From assembly GCF_009793355.1 (NCBI RefSeq), contig NZ_WTKP01000001.1, positions 1 through 64,000 on the forward strand: a DNA stretch of 64,000 nt, given 5' to 3'. Below, piece by piece: positions 16,950-26,592 of this stretch. The notes below the pieces were generated by a model that saw only the letters and a program-made list of their open reading frames with translations, made no database searches and was not told where the DNA came from. The stretch comes from Vreelandella zhuhanensis (GTDB taxonomy: Bacteria > Pseudomonadota > Gammaproteobacteria > Pseudomonadales > Halomonadaceae). Numbering within the stretch: position 1 is the stretch's first letter; each line of letters starts with the position of its first letter. Position numbers and translations under genes: made by a program.

Positions 16950-18371
16950 TTACAGGTCTCGCATCAACAGCGCAAATTCAATACGTTCAGCGGCAATCGG
17001 CTCGCCCGGTACGGGAATGCCTACCACATGGCCGGAACCGGGTGCCGCGCTTACCGATTCACCGCGCTTGTTCTCGATATGCTCGAGAGTAAAGCGGCGG
17101 TTGCCGCCGGGTAACATCAGCTCCATGCCGTCGCCCACTTCAAAGCGATTCTTGACATTGATTTCCAGCATCCCCCGGTCAGGGTCATAGCTCAACACTT
17201 CACCCACGAACTGCTGGTGAACGCCCACCGAATTGCCTTGCTCGTAGTTCTGATATTGGTCATGAACGTGGCGCCGGTAGAAGCCTTCCGTATAACCTCG
17301 GTTGGCCAAGTTATCCAGCTCGTCCATCAGGCGCATGTCAAACGGCCGGCCGGCCACAGCATCATCGATAGCGCGGCGATAAACCTGAGCGGTACGCGCC
17401 ACATAATAGGCGGACTTGGTGCGCCCTTCGATCTTGAGTGAGGTTACACCCATTTCAGTCAGTCGCGGCACATGCTGTACGGCACGCAAATCCTTGGAAT
17501 TCATGATGTAGGTGCCGTGTTCATCCTCATGCACCGGCATCAATTCACCAGGGCGGGTGCGATCTTCGATAAGTGCCGAAAGCTCGTCCTGCCCTTCCAC
17601 GCCGCCGGCAGTGGCGGTGCTTTCCGACGCCGGCATTTCTGCACTGCCGCCGCCCGAGGCAATCAGGCCGCCTTGTTCCGGCGTCCAGATGCCACTTGCA
17701 GCATGCGCCCGAGCAGAGTTTGCCGGCACCAGATCACCGGTTTCATCGGTGGATGCGGCGACGGTGTTGTATTTCCAGCGACACGCATTGGTACAGGTGC
17801 CCTGATTGGGATCGCGATGATTGAAGTAACCGGAGAGCAGGCAACGACCCGAATAAGCGATGCAGAGCGCACCGTGGACGAAGGTTTCAATCTCGAGATC
17901 GGGACATTCGGCACGAATCTCGCCAATCTCTTCAAGCGAGAGCTCCCTGGAAAGGATGATTCGGCTGATGCCCTGCTTCTGCCAAAACTTGGCCGCCGCG
18001 TAGTTGACCACATTGGATTGCACCGAAAGGTGAATCTCCTGGTCGGGCCAACGCTCGCGAACCATCATGATCAAACCGGGGTCTGACATGATCAGTGCAT
18101 CGGGGCCGGCTTCGATCACCGCTTCCATGTCGCGCAGGTAGGTCTTCAACTTGCTATTGTGCGGGGCGATGTTGGATGCCACATAAAACTTCTTGCCCCG
18201 CTCATGGGCATAGGCAATGCCCTTGTGCAGGTTGCCGATCTTGAAATCATTGTTGCGTACACGTAGCGAATAGCGTGGCTGACCGGCATAGACCGCGTCG
18301 GCGCCATAAGCAAAAGCGTAGCGCATGTTCTTGAAAGTGCCGGCGGGTGACAGCAATTCAGGCGCATTCAT
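16950..18371 (-). CDS. trhP: TrhP (YegQ), U32 peptidase-family tRNA U34 hydroxylation protein
   Basis: A 473-residue U32-family protein. Start NAPELLSPAGTFKNMRYAF and the cysteine cluster LCIAYSGRCLLSGYF...GTCTNACRWKY mark the TrhP/RlhA group, which carries an iron-sulfur cluster and, from prephenate, makes 5-hydroxyuridine at tRNA position 34. It is about 20 residues longer than I recall for E. coli YegQ. The extra length is a low-complexity, alanine/glycine/serine-rich insert after the cysteine cluster (about residues 205-265). The ATG at 18371 is used rather than the TTG one codon upstream. Confidence 0.9.
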   Translation of the reverse strand: MNAPELLSPAGTFKNMRYAFAYGADAVYAGQPRYSLRVRNNDFKIGNLHKGIAYAHERGKKFYVASNIAPHNSKLKTYLRDMEAVIEAGPDALIMSDPGLIMMVRERWPDQEIHLSVQSNVVNYAAAKFWQKQGISRIILSRELSLEEIGEIRAECPDLEIETFVHGALCIAYSGRCLLSGYFNHRDPNQGTCTNACRWKYNTVAASTDETGDLVPANSARAHAASGIWTPEQGGLIASGGGSAEMPASESTATAGGVEGQDELSALIEDRTRPGELMPVHEDEHGTYIMNSKDLRAVQHVPRLTEMGVTSLKIEGRTKSAYYVARTAQVYRRAIDDAVAGRPFDMRLMDELDNLANRGYTEGFYRRHVHDQYQNYEQGNSVGVHQQFVGEVLSYDPDRGMLEINVKNRFEVGDGMELMLPGGNRRFTLEHIENKRGESVSAAPGSGHVVGIPVPGEPIAAERIEFALLMRDL

Positions 18372-18577
18372 CAAGGTTCACCACTAAAGGGAAGCGGCGC
18401 GCTCGGCACAATAATACCCGAGCCACGCGGTAGGAAATATCAGAGGAAGGGAATTCTACCAACTGCCACTGATTCTGGCCAGATATCCGCTCATTGCGTA
18501 CACTAGCCGCCGTTCCGGACCGGACCCCGGATAGCCGCTCAGGCGGTACGAAAAATTCTCCGACACAGAGCCCTGAC

Positions 18578-19285
18578 ATGACCCAATCTCATACCCCTTC
18601 CAGCGTCGTGATTTATTCCGGCGGTATGGACTCTTTTACCGTCTTGCACCGTGCTCTTCATGAGAGTCGCCAAGTGCATGCCCTTTCCTTTGATTACGGC
18701 CAGCGCCACGCCTGTGAACTTGAAGTCGCCGCCAGAGTTTGCCACAAGCTCAAGGTGCCTCACCAAGTGGTAGATATCCGTGCGATACATGGCTTGATCG
18801 ACAATTCCGCCTTGACCGATTCAGACCGCAAGCTGCCCACCGGCGACTACCAAGAGGAAAACCTCAGTGCGACGGTGGTGCCCAACCGCAACATGATCTT
18901 GCTATCGCTGGCGATTGCCAAGGCAGTGAATATCGGCGCCGACCGTGTCGACTACGGCGCCCATGGCGGCGACCATGTGCTCTATCCAGATTGTCGCCCA
19001 GACTTCGTGGAAAAAATGAATACCGTAGCGGCAGTCGCCAATTTCCAGGCAGTGGAAATACATGCGCCTTATCTGCATGCGAGCAAAGCCGATATTCTGG
19101 CTGACGGCCTGCGAATGGGACTTGATTATAGCGACACCTGGACGTGCTATCTGGGCGAGCGACTTGCCTGTGGCCAGTGCGGTAGCTGCAGGGAACGGCT
19201 TGCAGCCTTTGCCGCCAACGGCGTAACCGACCCCTTGGCATATGCTGGCTTACGCCAATCGAACCCCGCCCCAGGAGGTGCCTGA
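18578..19285 (+). CDS. queC: QueC, 7-cyano-7-deazaguanine synthase
   Basis: A 235-residue PP-loop ATPase that converts 7-carboxy-7-deazaguanine to preQ0 for queuosine. The adenylation loop YSGGMDSF lies near the N-terminus and the zinc site is [11 protein letters not shown] near the C-terminus. The ATG at 18578 gives the family start. The longer frame to 18494 has no support. The stop overlaps the queE start (TGATG), the beginning of a four-gene overlapping operon. Confidence 0.95.
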   Translation: MTQSHTPSSVVIYSGGMDSFTVLHRALHESRQVHALSFDYGQRHACELEVAARVCHKLKVPHQVVDIRAIHGLIDNSALTDSDRKLPTGDYQEENLSATVVPNRNMILLSLAIAKAVNIGADRVDYGAHGGDHVLYPDCRPDFVEKMNTVAAVANFQAVEIHAPYLHASKADILADGLRMGLDYSDTWTCYLGERLACGQCGSCRERLAAFAANGVTDPLAYAGLRQSNPAPGGA

Positions 19286-19929
19286 TGTATCACGTCAAGG
19301 AAGCCTTCTACACCTTACAGGGCGAAGGCGGCCAAGCCGGGCGCGCCAGCGTGTTCTGTCGCTTTAGCGGTTGCAACCTCTGGTCGGGACGCGAACAGGA
19401 TCGCGCCACGGCGGCCTGCCGCTTTTGTGACACCGACTTTGTCGGCACCGATGGTCAGAATGGCGGACGCTTTACCCAGGCAGCAACACTGGCGGAACAT
19501 CTGCATGACTTGTGGCCGAAACAGGATGGCCACGCTACCCCTTATGTGGTCTTCACTGGTGGTGAACCGCTGCTGCAGCTTGACTCTGCCTTGATAGACG
19601 CCATGCAGGCGCAAGGGTTCGAAGTGGCGGTGGAAACCAACGGCACCCTGCCGGTTCCAACGGGTATCGACTGGCTGTGTGTCAGTCCCAAGGGCAGCAA
19701 TGCCTTGGCGGTGACCTCTGGCGATGAGCTCAAGCTTGTTTACCCGCAGCCCGACGCCCCACCCGAGCGTTTTGCCGCTTTCAATTTCAGGCATTTCTTT
19801 CTTCAGCCGATGGATACCGGCCCTTTGGGCGAGCCGGGCAATCGCATGGCCGACACCGTGGCTTATTGTTTGGCACACCCTCAGTGGCGGCTCTCGCTGC
19901 AGACCCACAAGATTGCGGGAATTGACTGA
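19285..19929 (+). CDS. queE: QueE, 7-carboxy-7-deazaguanine synthase (radical SAM)
   Basis: A 214-residue radical SAM enzyme making 7-carboxy-7-deazaguanine from 6-carboxytetrahydropterin. The cluster-binding cysteines occur as CNLWSGREQDRATAACRFC, the long-spaced CX14CX2C variant of the proteobacterial (Burkholderia-like) QueE rather than the classical CX3CX2C. The substrate loop begins YTLQGEGGQAG. It overlaps queC by one base and the next gene by one base. Confidence 0.95.
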   Translation: MYHVKEAFYTLQGEGGQAGRASVFCRFSGCNLWSGREQDRATAACRFCDTDFVGTDGQNGGRFTQAATLAEHLHDLWPKQDGHATPYVVFTGGEPLLQLDSALIDAMQAQGFEVAVETNGTLPVPTGIDWLCVSPKGSNALAVTSGDELKLVYPQPDAPPERFAAFNFRHFFLQPMDTGPLGEPGNRMADTVAYCLAHPQWRLSLQTHKIAGID

Positions 19930-20765
19930 TGACATTATTCGTTAACCGCCTGACCCACATCGATGCTTCCCTATGGTGTCCGCAGCGCGGTTTGATCGGC
20001 GTCAGCTGGCAAGTGGATGTCGAACTGGATGGCGACCTGGGCGAGGATGGCATGCTGTTTGATTTTGGCGAGGTGAAGCCTTGGCTCAAGCGTTATCTCG
20101 ATGCCGGCGTCGACCACACGCTACTGGTACCCACCCAAGCCTCCGGTGTAACGCTTGCCTCCTCTGAGCAAGAAGTCTATTTGCGCGCTACCGCGCCCTA
20201 CGATTTCGAAATGCGTGCGCCGCCTGAAGCAATAACTGCTCTTCCCTGGCCGTCAATCACTCCCCAACGCCTTGCCGAGCACCTTTCAGTAGAGCTGATG
20301 CGCTCCCCCCCGGCCCGCGTCAAGGCTATTCGTCTGGCCTTGCACGAAGAGGTTATAGAGGGGCCGGCCTATAGCTACAGCCATGGACTCAAGCGCCATG
20401 TCGGTAACTGTCAACGCATTGCGCATGGGCACCGTTCGCGCCTGCATATCTGGCAGAACGGCGTGCGTGCTCCAAGGCTTGAAAGCGAGTGGGCAGCCTG
20501 GCTGGCAGATCGTTATCTAGTGGATAGCGCCGATATTATCGATGAAGAAAATCCCGACCAGTTAGCTAGCCGCTACCATGCGCAACAGGGAGAATTTTTC
20601 ATTCGTCTTCCCCATGACCGCTGTGCAGTGCTTGCGGCCCCCACCACTGTAGAGAATATCGCGGCTTGGCTGGCGCGTCTTATTGCCGGGCAAACCGGCC
20701 AATTAACGCGGGTACAGGCCTTCGAAGGAATCGACAAGGGGGCCATTGCCGAGGCAAAGCCATGA
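19929..20765 (+). CDS. Two-domain QueD-like 6-carboxytetrahydropterin synthase
   Basis: A 278-residue protein built from two T-fold-like halves. The first half (about 1-110) has a single His (LTHIDASLW) and the motif MLFDFGEVKPWLKRYLDAGVDH but lacks the HGH zinc pair. The second half (about 120-278) has YSHGLKRHVGNCQRIAHGH, the full zinc and Cys signature of QueD, and ends with PTTVENIAAWLARL. Both halves of a QueD active site are therefore present but distributed over a duplication. Overlap with queE and the absence of another queD here suggest it supplies the QueD step. Confidence 0.82.
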   Translation: MTLFVNRLTHIDASLWCPQRGLIGVSWQVDVELDGDLGEDGMLFDFGEVKPWLKRYLDAGVDHTLLVPTQASGVTLASSEQEVYLRATAPYDFEMRAPPEAITALPWPSITPQRLAEHLSVELMRSPPARVKAIRLALHEEVIEGPAYSYSHGLKRHVGNCQRIAHGHRSRLHIWQNGVRAPRLESEWAAWLADRYLVDSADIIDEENPDQLASRYHAQQGEFFIRLPHDRCAVLAAPTTVENIAAWLARLIAGQTGQLTRVQAFEGIDKGAIAEAKP

Positions 20766-21046
20766 GCCAAGCTGACGCCGCAACCCAGCAAGCCTCGGCA
20801 GGATGCCGCCCAGGATGCGGCGCCTGCTGCATCGCGCCTTCCATTTCATCACCGATTCCCGGCATGCCGGAAGGTAAACCTGCGGGTATGCGCTGCGTAC
20901 AACTCGATGAACACAATCTTTGCCGGCTATTCGGCGATTCACGTCGCCCGGCCGTCTGCGAGAAGTTCAGCTACGACCCTGCGTTGTGCGGCAACCATCG
21001 CGATGAGGCGCTCAGCGCCATCATCCAACTCGAGCAACTCACCTGA
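20762..21046 (+). CDS. YkgJ-family cysteine-cluster protein
   Basis: A 94-residue protein with a zinc/iron-binding cysteine set: CRPGCGACC, then single cysteines in MRCVQLD, NLCRLFG, AVCEKF and ALCGNH. This is the YkgJ/UPF0153 pattern, whose biochemical role is unknown. The ATG overlaps the stop of the QueD-like gene (ATGA), so it is co-translated with the queuosine genes. A role in metal or cluster handling for QueE is an inference only. Confidence 0.85.
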   Translation: MSQADAATQQASAGCRPGCGACCIAPSISSPIPGMPEGKPAGMRCVQLDEHNLCRLFGDSRRPAVCEKFSYDPALCGNHRDEALSAIIQLEQLT

Positions 21047-21076
21047 CCGGGGCCGGCTCGATGCCGGCCGACTTGA

Positions 21077-24000
21077 TTAGGTTTCCAGGCTCTCTTTATG
21101 CGACAAGCGCCTATCCAGCAAACTGACCCAGCGCACCAGCACCGGGGCATCACTATGATTGACCTTACTCAGCATGTGACGGAACGTTTCTCTCGCCTGG
21201 GCGTCTTCCGGATCGACGTGAGTCAACCATAGCTCGAGTGCGGCCAGCTCTTGGTGATGATTGCCATGCTCTCGAGCCTGGTTCAAGGCCATTTCCACCA
21301 ATGCCCGCACTTCGTGAGCCGGGTGTCCCAGCAAGTGTCTAACGCGTGCTAGCTGAATGGCCAGCTCCGGCAGGAACAAGGTAGTTCGCTCCTGGGCGAT
21401 GACCAGACATTGATCCAGATAGTCTTCGGCGGTGGTCAACTCTCCCAATGCAATACAGGCATCGGCATACCACCATACCGGTCGCTGGTAACGATCCCGG
21501 CCATTGAGCTCAGCCATCTGATCCAGACTCTGCGACACATGCGCAAGCCCTTTGGCATCACCCGACAAGGCGCGCTGCCAGCCAAGCACGCTCTGCGCGG
21601 AAATCTGCCATAGCTGTAAATCCGGCGTACCTGTCATTGCAGCGGCACGTTCAGCTTGGCGTGTGGCCAAATGCACATGACCTAACTGACGGTACAGGGA
21701 GGCTGCAAACATCAGCGCCATGGCCAAGGTGCCCGGATGACCAATCTTTTCCGCCAATCGCAGCGCTGAAGCGACATGGTGTTCCGCGCGCTGGTAGTCG
21801 CCACGCAAGCAAAGTGCCCATCCCTGGAAGCAAGCCGCCGTGACTTGCGGATGATCGGAGAACGGCAGCCACTCGATCATCATCGGCGAGTTAAGCGGGT
21901 CGATCTCATCCAGGTGATCATGGGCCTGGCGCACACTTCCCGCCCAATATTCGCAATGCGCCCTGGCGTAATCCGCCAGGCGCTTGTAGCGGGGGTCTTC
22001 CAGGCGAGCGGCAATATCGGCCAGGGTGGACGCCAGGGAAAACGCATCGGCATGGGCATAGCGTTGGCTACGCCCCACCCACAATCCCCACTTGACCAGG
22101 AAGGTCTGCTCCAGGTCTTCCGACTCTTCCAGCGATTCATTTCTGGATTGATGCAGCAGATCACGCGCCAAAACGAAACTTTCGTGGGCGGTAGGTGACC
22201 CATGGCCCTCCAAGGCAAATGCCGCTTGGCCACGCACGGTCAGCAAGCTGACCTGACGTTCGGCCTGACCTTCTACATGACGCAGACTGGCCAAGCCGGC
22301 GTCGGCCATGCGCAATGCAGTACGATTGGCACTGACCTTGAGGGCTTCACGTGCCGCCAATTCGAAATATCGCGCACCCCGGGCATAATGTCCGCTGCGC
22401 CGCAGGTGAGTGGCGAAGTCGCCCGGGTGTCGGCTGATCCACATCGGGAAGCGCTCCTCGATGAGACTCACCACTTGCTGATGAAACTTGACGCGCACAT
22501 CTCGGGGGCAGGACAAGTAGGCTGCTTCCTGAAGCAGCTGATGGCTGAATTGATATTCGTTCTCCGCGCTTTCATTCTCGACCGGCTCGATAATTTCCAG
22601 AGACCGCATATGCTCCAGCGCCCGGTTCAAGCGTGGCATTTCCCAGCCGCTGCACTCCTGCAGAAAATCGAGACGAAAGCGCTTGCCCAGTACCGCCGCG
22701 ATATGCGCCACCTCTCGATCGCCATCTAGCTGGTCGATACGGCTCGCCAGAAGACCGAGCAAACCTTTGGGTAGTTCATCGAAATGAACGCTACGCCCTT
22801 CGCGGCGATCCATGTCCAGACGACGACAGATTTCCTGCATATAAAGCGGTACGCCATCGCAGCGCTCGATGATCTGGTTGCGCAAACGCGGGCTGAGATG
22901 AATGCTGTAACGTCGCGCCAACTGCGATAACAACCGCGAAGATTGCAGGGCATCCAATTTACCCAAGCAGACCTGCTGGTCCCAGTGCAGCTTGACCGGC
23001 AGCGGTTCACGCCCGTGATGGCTCGCCACCAGCATGAAAGCGGTGTTGATCGGCAAGCGTGCCTGAAGGCCTGCCAGTACCTTGAACGAGGATTCATCCA
23101 ACCACTGCAGATCATCGATCATCAATACCAGGATATGCATCTCGGCTTGATGCTCTATCAGGCGATGCAATAACGCGACCACCAATTCAACGGCTTCGCC
23201 GTTCTGGGCCAGCTGGGATACTTCCTGGACTTCACGCACCCCCAAGGCTTCTTCCAGCAACTGCTGGCGAGCTTCGTCCAGCTCCGGCATCGAAAGCTGC
23301 GCTTGTAATGCCTTTACTGCATCGATGTCAGGTTTGGCGGACAGGTGCCAGCGCAATAGGGTGCGAGCCACGCCATAAGGCTCGAGAACAGACAGGCGAG
23401 TGGTCGGCTGCCAGCAAATCGCTGCTTCACGGCTTATTTCAAGCTGTCGGAACCCCACCATCAGCGCTGACTTCCCCATTCCCGAAGCACCGCGTACCAG
23501 CACACTCTGGCGCAGACCGATTCCGGCCCGAGCCAAGGCGTCACGCAAGGTACGTAACGCGGTTTCACGCCCCACCAGACTGGGCGGCAATGCATCAGGG
23601 CCGCCTTCATTCTGCCCCAGCACCAAGGCTCTCAGACGGATACGGCCATCGCTTGCCACCAGGCGCGACACCAGGCGTGGCTGTAGATCCAGAGCCGGGG
23701 GCATGTGTTGGCTAGCTTCTTGAGAAATGACCAGCTCACTGCCTTCAGCGGCACTCATCAATTCCAACGTAACCTGGGTCACCTGACCTAAAGGATCGGC
23801 CAACTGCCGCTCCGGCAGATACACTACCCGGCCGCTATGAAGCCCTGCTGCCAGCTCGAAATGCGGCGGTTCACCACTGCCCGTCCAGTGCCGTTCACAT
23901 TCTTGATCAAGGGCCTGGCGACAGTGCTCGTAAAGCGCCACCAACTCCGCCAGTTGATGCGCGGGGCCGTGCGTTCCGAAACAGGCCAGGCCCAACCCGC

Positions 24001-24976
24001 CCGTGGCGCCCGGCAGCCAGAAGCCGCCCAGGTGATGACACTGTTGCTCTAACCAGCGCAGCAATTCCAGTTGCAGAGCAAGACAACTACGCGTCGCCGC
24101 CCGCTCCTGCCACTCGCCTTTCAAGTGCAGACGAATGGCCATCACCGATAATTGGCGCAGCTCAATTTCCTCTTCGCGCAAAGGCTTGCTGTCGGCGGCC
24201 AAGGCACGGGAAAAGGCCCCCTGGGGGCTCATGGCGCGGTGATCATGATGGCCATCAGACCAATAGTTGGCTAACTGTAGGAAACTGGGCTCTGGCTGCT
24301 GGCCGGAAAGCGCCAATAACTGCAGATAGCTGTTGTATTGTTCATGAGCAGCCGCCATCTGACCTTGGACAGCCAGTTGCCGCACCAGACGCTCATGAAA
24401 AGGGCCATAACCTGAAAAGCGACTGACTAAGCTTTCCAGCAACTCACCAGGCACGTCAGCATGCGCTTCCAGCACCTGCTCGGCGAAACGAATAACCCGT
24501 TGGCGCCATTCATTGCGCCCCTGCACCAACCAGCGCTGAAACTCAGCACAATTGGTCAACTGCAGCTCTTCGATCAAATCGCCTTGGTAACAACCCAGCA
24601 GTGAATGCAACGTATCGATGTCACGCGGGCCTTCCAATAATGTTTGTAACTGATGCAGGTCGACATGCCACCCCGAGGGCAGCTGGAAAGCAATTGTCTG
24701 ACGAGAAACACTCAGCACTTGCTCAGCATTTTCTCCCAACGACTGCCGCAGGCAATGCAACGCATGGCGTAAATTGGTACGCCCTGAGGAAAGCCCTTGG
24801 TCGGGCCACAAAAGCTCTGCCAAGGCCGCACGATTGACCGGTTGCCGATGCAGCAACAGGTAAACCAGCAGTGCCTTGACTTTGTCGTAACTGAAATGCG
24901 TCAGCACATCATCGCCTTGGGTCAGCGAAAAATGGCCGAAGAGAATCAGCTGATCAGACTCACTAGCATCGCGCAT
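21077..24976 (-). CDS. Giant SARP-type transcriptional regulator with degenerate cyclase and AAA domains
   Basis: A 1299-residue protein. Order: winged-helix DNA-binding domain (about 8-95), bacterial transcriptional activator domain (about 95-250), a class III cyclase-like segment (about 275-455), an AAA-type ATPase with Walker A GASGMGKS and Walker B LVLMIDDLQWLDES (about 465-760), then helical TPR-like repeats to the end. The cyclase-like part lacks both metal aspartates (VMAIRLHL and GATGGLGLACF where an Asp is expected), so it is probably a binding module. The architecture resembles actinobacterial SARP/LAL regulators. Targets are unknown. The ATG has only a weak ribosome site. Confidence 0.85.
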   Translation of the reverse strand: MRDASESDQLILFGHFSLTQGDDVLTHFSYDKVKALLVYLLLHRQPVNRAALAELLWPDQGLSSGRTNLRHALHCLRQSLGENAEQVLSVSRQTIAFQLPSGWHVDLHQLQTLLEGPRDIDTLHSLLGCYQGDLIEELQLTNCAEFQRWLVQGRNEWRQRVIRFAEQVLEAHADVPGELLESLVSRFSGYGPFHERLVRQLAVQGQMAAAHEQYNSYLQLLALSGQQPEPSFLQLANYWSDGHHDHRAMSPQGAFSRALAADSKPLREEEIELRQLSVMAIRLHLKGEWQERAATRSCLALQLELLRWLEQQCHHLGGFWLPGATGGLGLACFGTHGPAHQLAELVALYEHCRQALDQECERHWTGSGEPPHFELAAGLHSGRVVYLPERQLADPLGQVTQVTLELMSAAEGSELVISQEASQHMPPALDLQPRLVSRLVASDGRIRLRALVLGQNEGGPDALPPSLVGRETALRTLRDALARAGIGLRQSVLVRGASGMGKSALMVGFRQLEISREAAICWQPTTRLSVLEPYGVARTLLRWHLSAKPDIDAVKALQAQLSMPELDEARQQLLEEALGVREVQEVSQLAQNGEAVELVVALLHRLIEHQAEMHILVLMIDDLQWLDESSFKVLAGLQARLPINTAFMLVASHHGREPLPVKLHWDQQVCLGKLDALQSSRLLSQLARRYSIHLSPRLRNQIIERCDGVPLYMQEICRRLDMDRREGRSVHFDELPKGLLGLLASRIDQLDGDREVAHIAAVLGKRFRLDFLQECSGWEMPRLNRALEHMRSLEIIEPVENESAENEYQFSHQLLQEAAYLSCPRDVRVKFHQQVVSLIEERFPMWISRHPGDFATHLRRSGHYARGARYFELAAREALKVSANRTALRMADAGLASLRHVEGQAERQVSLLTVRGQAAFALEGHGSPTAHESFVLARDLLHQSRNESLEESEDLEQTFLVKWGLWVGRSQRYAHADAFSLASTLADIAARLEDPRYKRLADYARAHCEYWAGSVRQAHDHLDEIDPLNSPMMIEWLPFSDHPQVTAACFQGWALCLRGDYQRAEHHVASALRLAEKIGHPGTLAMALMFAASLYRQLGHVHLATRQAERAAAMTGTPDLQLWQISAQSVLGWQRALSGDAKGLAHVSQSLDQMAELNGRDRYQRPVWWYADACIALGELTTAEDYLDQCLVIAQERTTLFLPELAIQLARVRHLLGHPAHEVRALVEMALNQAREHGNHHQELAALELWLTHVDPEDAQARETFRHMLSKVNHSDAPVLVRWVSLLDRRLSHKESLET

Positions 24977-25008
24977 GATACATATCCTGCCTGACGTAAG
25001 CGGTGGCC

Positions 25009-25728
25009 TCAGGCGGGCACGCCGCTATGGAAACGAAATGCCGTGTCCGGCGTCGTAATCAGTTCAGCTTCACAATTAACCAGAAATGCGATGCGCTCGT
25101 TGATCGGCTCCCGGGACTGTTCGCGCGCCAACATTAGATAGTCCTCAAAATGGCGTCCTTCCGACTTAACCAGAGTTCGATAGAACTTGGCAAGCTCCAC
25201 GTCAAGATAAGGAATCAAACATGCAAACCGCTCGCAACTTCGCGCCTCGATCAAGGCGCCAATAATTAGAATATCGATCAAGCGTTCAGGATCATGAGTA
25301 CGCACATGCGAGCGCAATTCCCCAGCATAACGCGAGGCTGACAAGTTTCGATAAGCAATTCCTCTGGCACGCATCAGCGTCACGACTTGCTCGAAATGCA
25401 GCAACTCTTCCCGGGCCAACTGAGACATTTTACCCAACAGGAGCGGCTGATCCACGTAGCGATAGAGAAGGTTCATGGCCGTTGAAGCGGCCTTTTTCTC
25501 ACATTGGGCATGATCGATCAGCAAGATATCCGGGTTTTCCATGGCCCATTCAAGCCACGCCGGCGGCGTCGGGCAAGCCAGGAAATCCAGCAAGCTATCC
25601 GGTAACAGCTCCTTTGCACTGACGCGGTGCTCAGCGGGTACCAAAAGGGATGCTTTGCGTTTCAAAGTGCTCGCTTCATGTGTCAAGGGGGCTACTTCGC
25701 TTTTCAAGAAAGGGTCTTGTAAGGACAT
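25009..25728 (-). CDS. miaE: MiaE, tRNA 2-methylthio-N6-isopentenyladenosine hydroxylase
   Basis: A 239-residue ferritin-like diiron monooxygenase that hydroxylates ms2i6A at tRNA position 37. Diiron ligand motifs are visible as EKKAASTAMNLLYRY, EELLHFEQV, EARSCERF and EGRHFEDYL. The start near SLQDPFL gives a normal length. It is the third separate tRNA-modification locus in this window, after trhP and the que operon. It lies 32 bases upstream of the SARP gene in the same direction. Confidence 0.93.
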   Translation of the reverse strand: MSLQDPFLKSEVAPLTHEASTLKRKASLLVPAEHRVSAKELLPDSLLDFLACPTPPAWLEWAMENPDILLIDHAQCEKKAASTAMNLLYRYVDQPLLLGKMSQLAREELLHFEQVVTLMRARGIAYRNLSASRYAGELRSHVRTHDPERLIDILIIGALIEARSCERFACLIPYLDVELAKFYRTLVKSEGRHFEDYLMLAREQSREPINERIAFLVNCEAELITTPDTAFRFHSGVPA

Positions 25729-25815
25729 GAAATCTCATCGAGGCGGTCAAAAATATCATACAATATTTAACCCAACCTATCCTTAGTAAATAAGTCGGAC
25801 TAAGCAATACCTTGT

Positions 25816-26250
25816 TCAGCAAGGACTATCCAAGCTCTGTTCTACCGCCATGAGCAAGGCTTGATTGAGTGCAGCATATAATGCCTTGATATCCAGGTCA
25901 GCTGTGGATGGCTGACACTCCACACCATAGCGGTCGAGTTGCTGGATACGTCCTCTGCCCACCCTTAACAGTTCAATGACACGCGACAAAGGCGGCTGTT
26001 CCGGCCGGTAGCGGATGCCATGGCGAAGAAGCTTCCGTTCCAGAAGTGCGGCGTCGAAGACATGCATGAAACGCTGCGCCACTTGTTCGCGTAACTGATC
26101 GATTGCCTGCATACAGGCGTCGCGTTGCGCATCGTTCATTGCTGACCAGCGTGTGATCTGCGTATGGCTGCGCTGACAACCACGGCAATACTCATCGCCA
26201 AGCGTCGTGGAACATACCCCCACACAGGGCGAGCGCACCATTCCCGTCAT
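25816..26250 (-). CDS. DUF1289 domain protein
   Basis: A 144-residue protein with an N-terminal DUF1289 zinc-type motif (SPCVGVCSTTLGDEYCRGC, four cysteines) followed by a helical region of unknown function. The ATG at 26250 is chosen because it follows AAGGGGAGG. The open frame extends to 26322 but has no ribosome site. DUF1289 proteins are common in gammaproteobacteria and have no established function. Confidence 0.85.
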   Translation of the reverse strand: MTGMVRSPCVGVCSTTLGDEYCRGCQRSHTQITRWSAMNDAQRDACMQAIDQLREQVAQRFMHVFDAALLERKLLRHGIRYRPEQPPLSRVIELLRVGRGRIQQLDRYGVECQPSTADLDIKALYAALNQALLMAVEQSLDSPC

Positions 26251-26592
26251 AAACCTCCCCTTGTTAGCGTTCTCCCGCCACCTAGACCGTTCCAGAATTC
26301 CCCACATCCACCCAAAGTACAAGGGGGTTAGCCGCGCATCAGCTTAACATTGTCGACAGTTTCCCGTAGAATCGCGGCATCCAGAGACAGGCTGTTGTCA
26401 AGCCGCTGACATCAAGTTTGTGCTTAAAAGAGCCACTCAATACCGATGCAGAATGTTTCTTCAAGACTTTGTTATCAACAATTCGTTAGCAGCGATGTTA
26501 CCGACAACGTTTCACATGCCAGGCGCTTTATTTGATTGAATTTTTCAATGAGTGGCGCCTTGGCCAGCATAACAGATGAGAGGGTTCCTACC

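Noticed and set aside
22900..24150. Reading the cyclase-like part of the SARP protein as an active adenylate cyclase
   Set aside because: Both metal-binding aspartate positions are replaced, so catalysis is unlikely.
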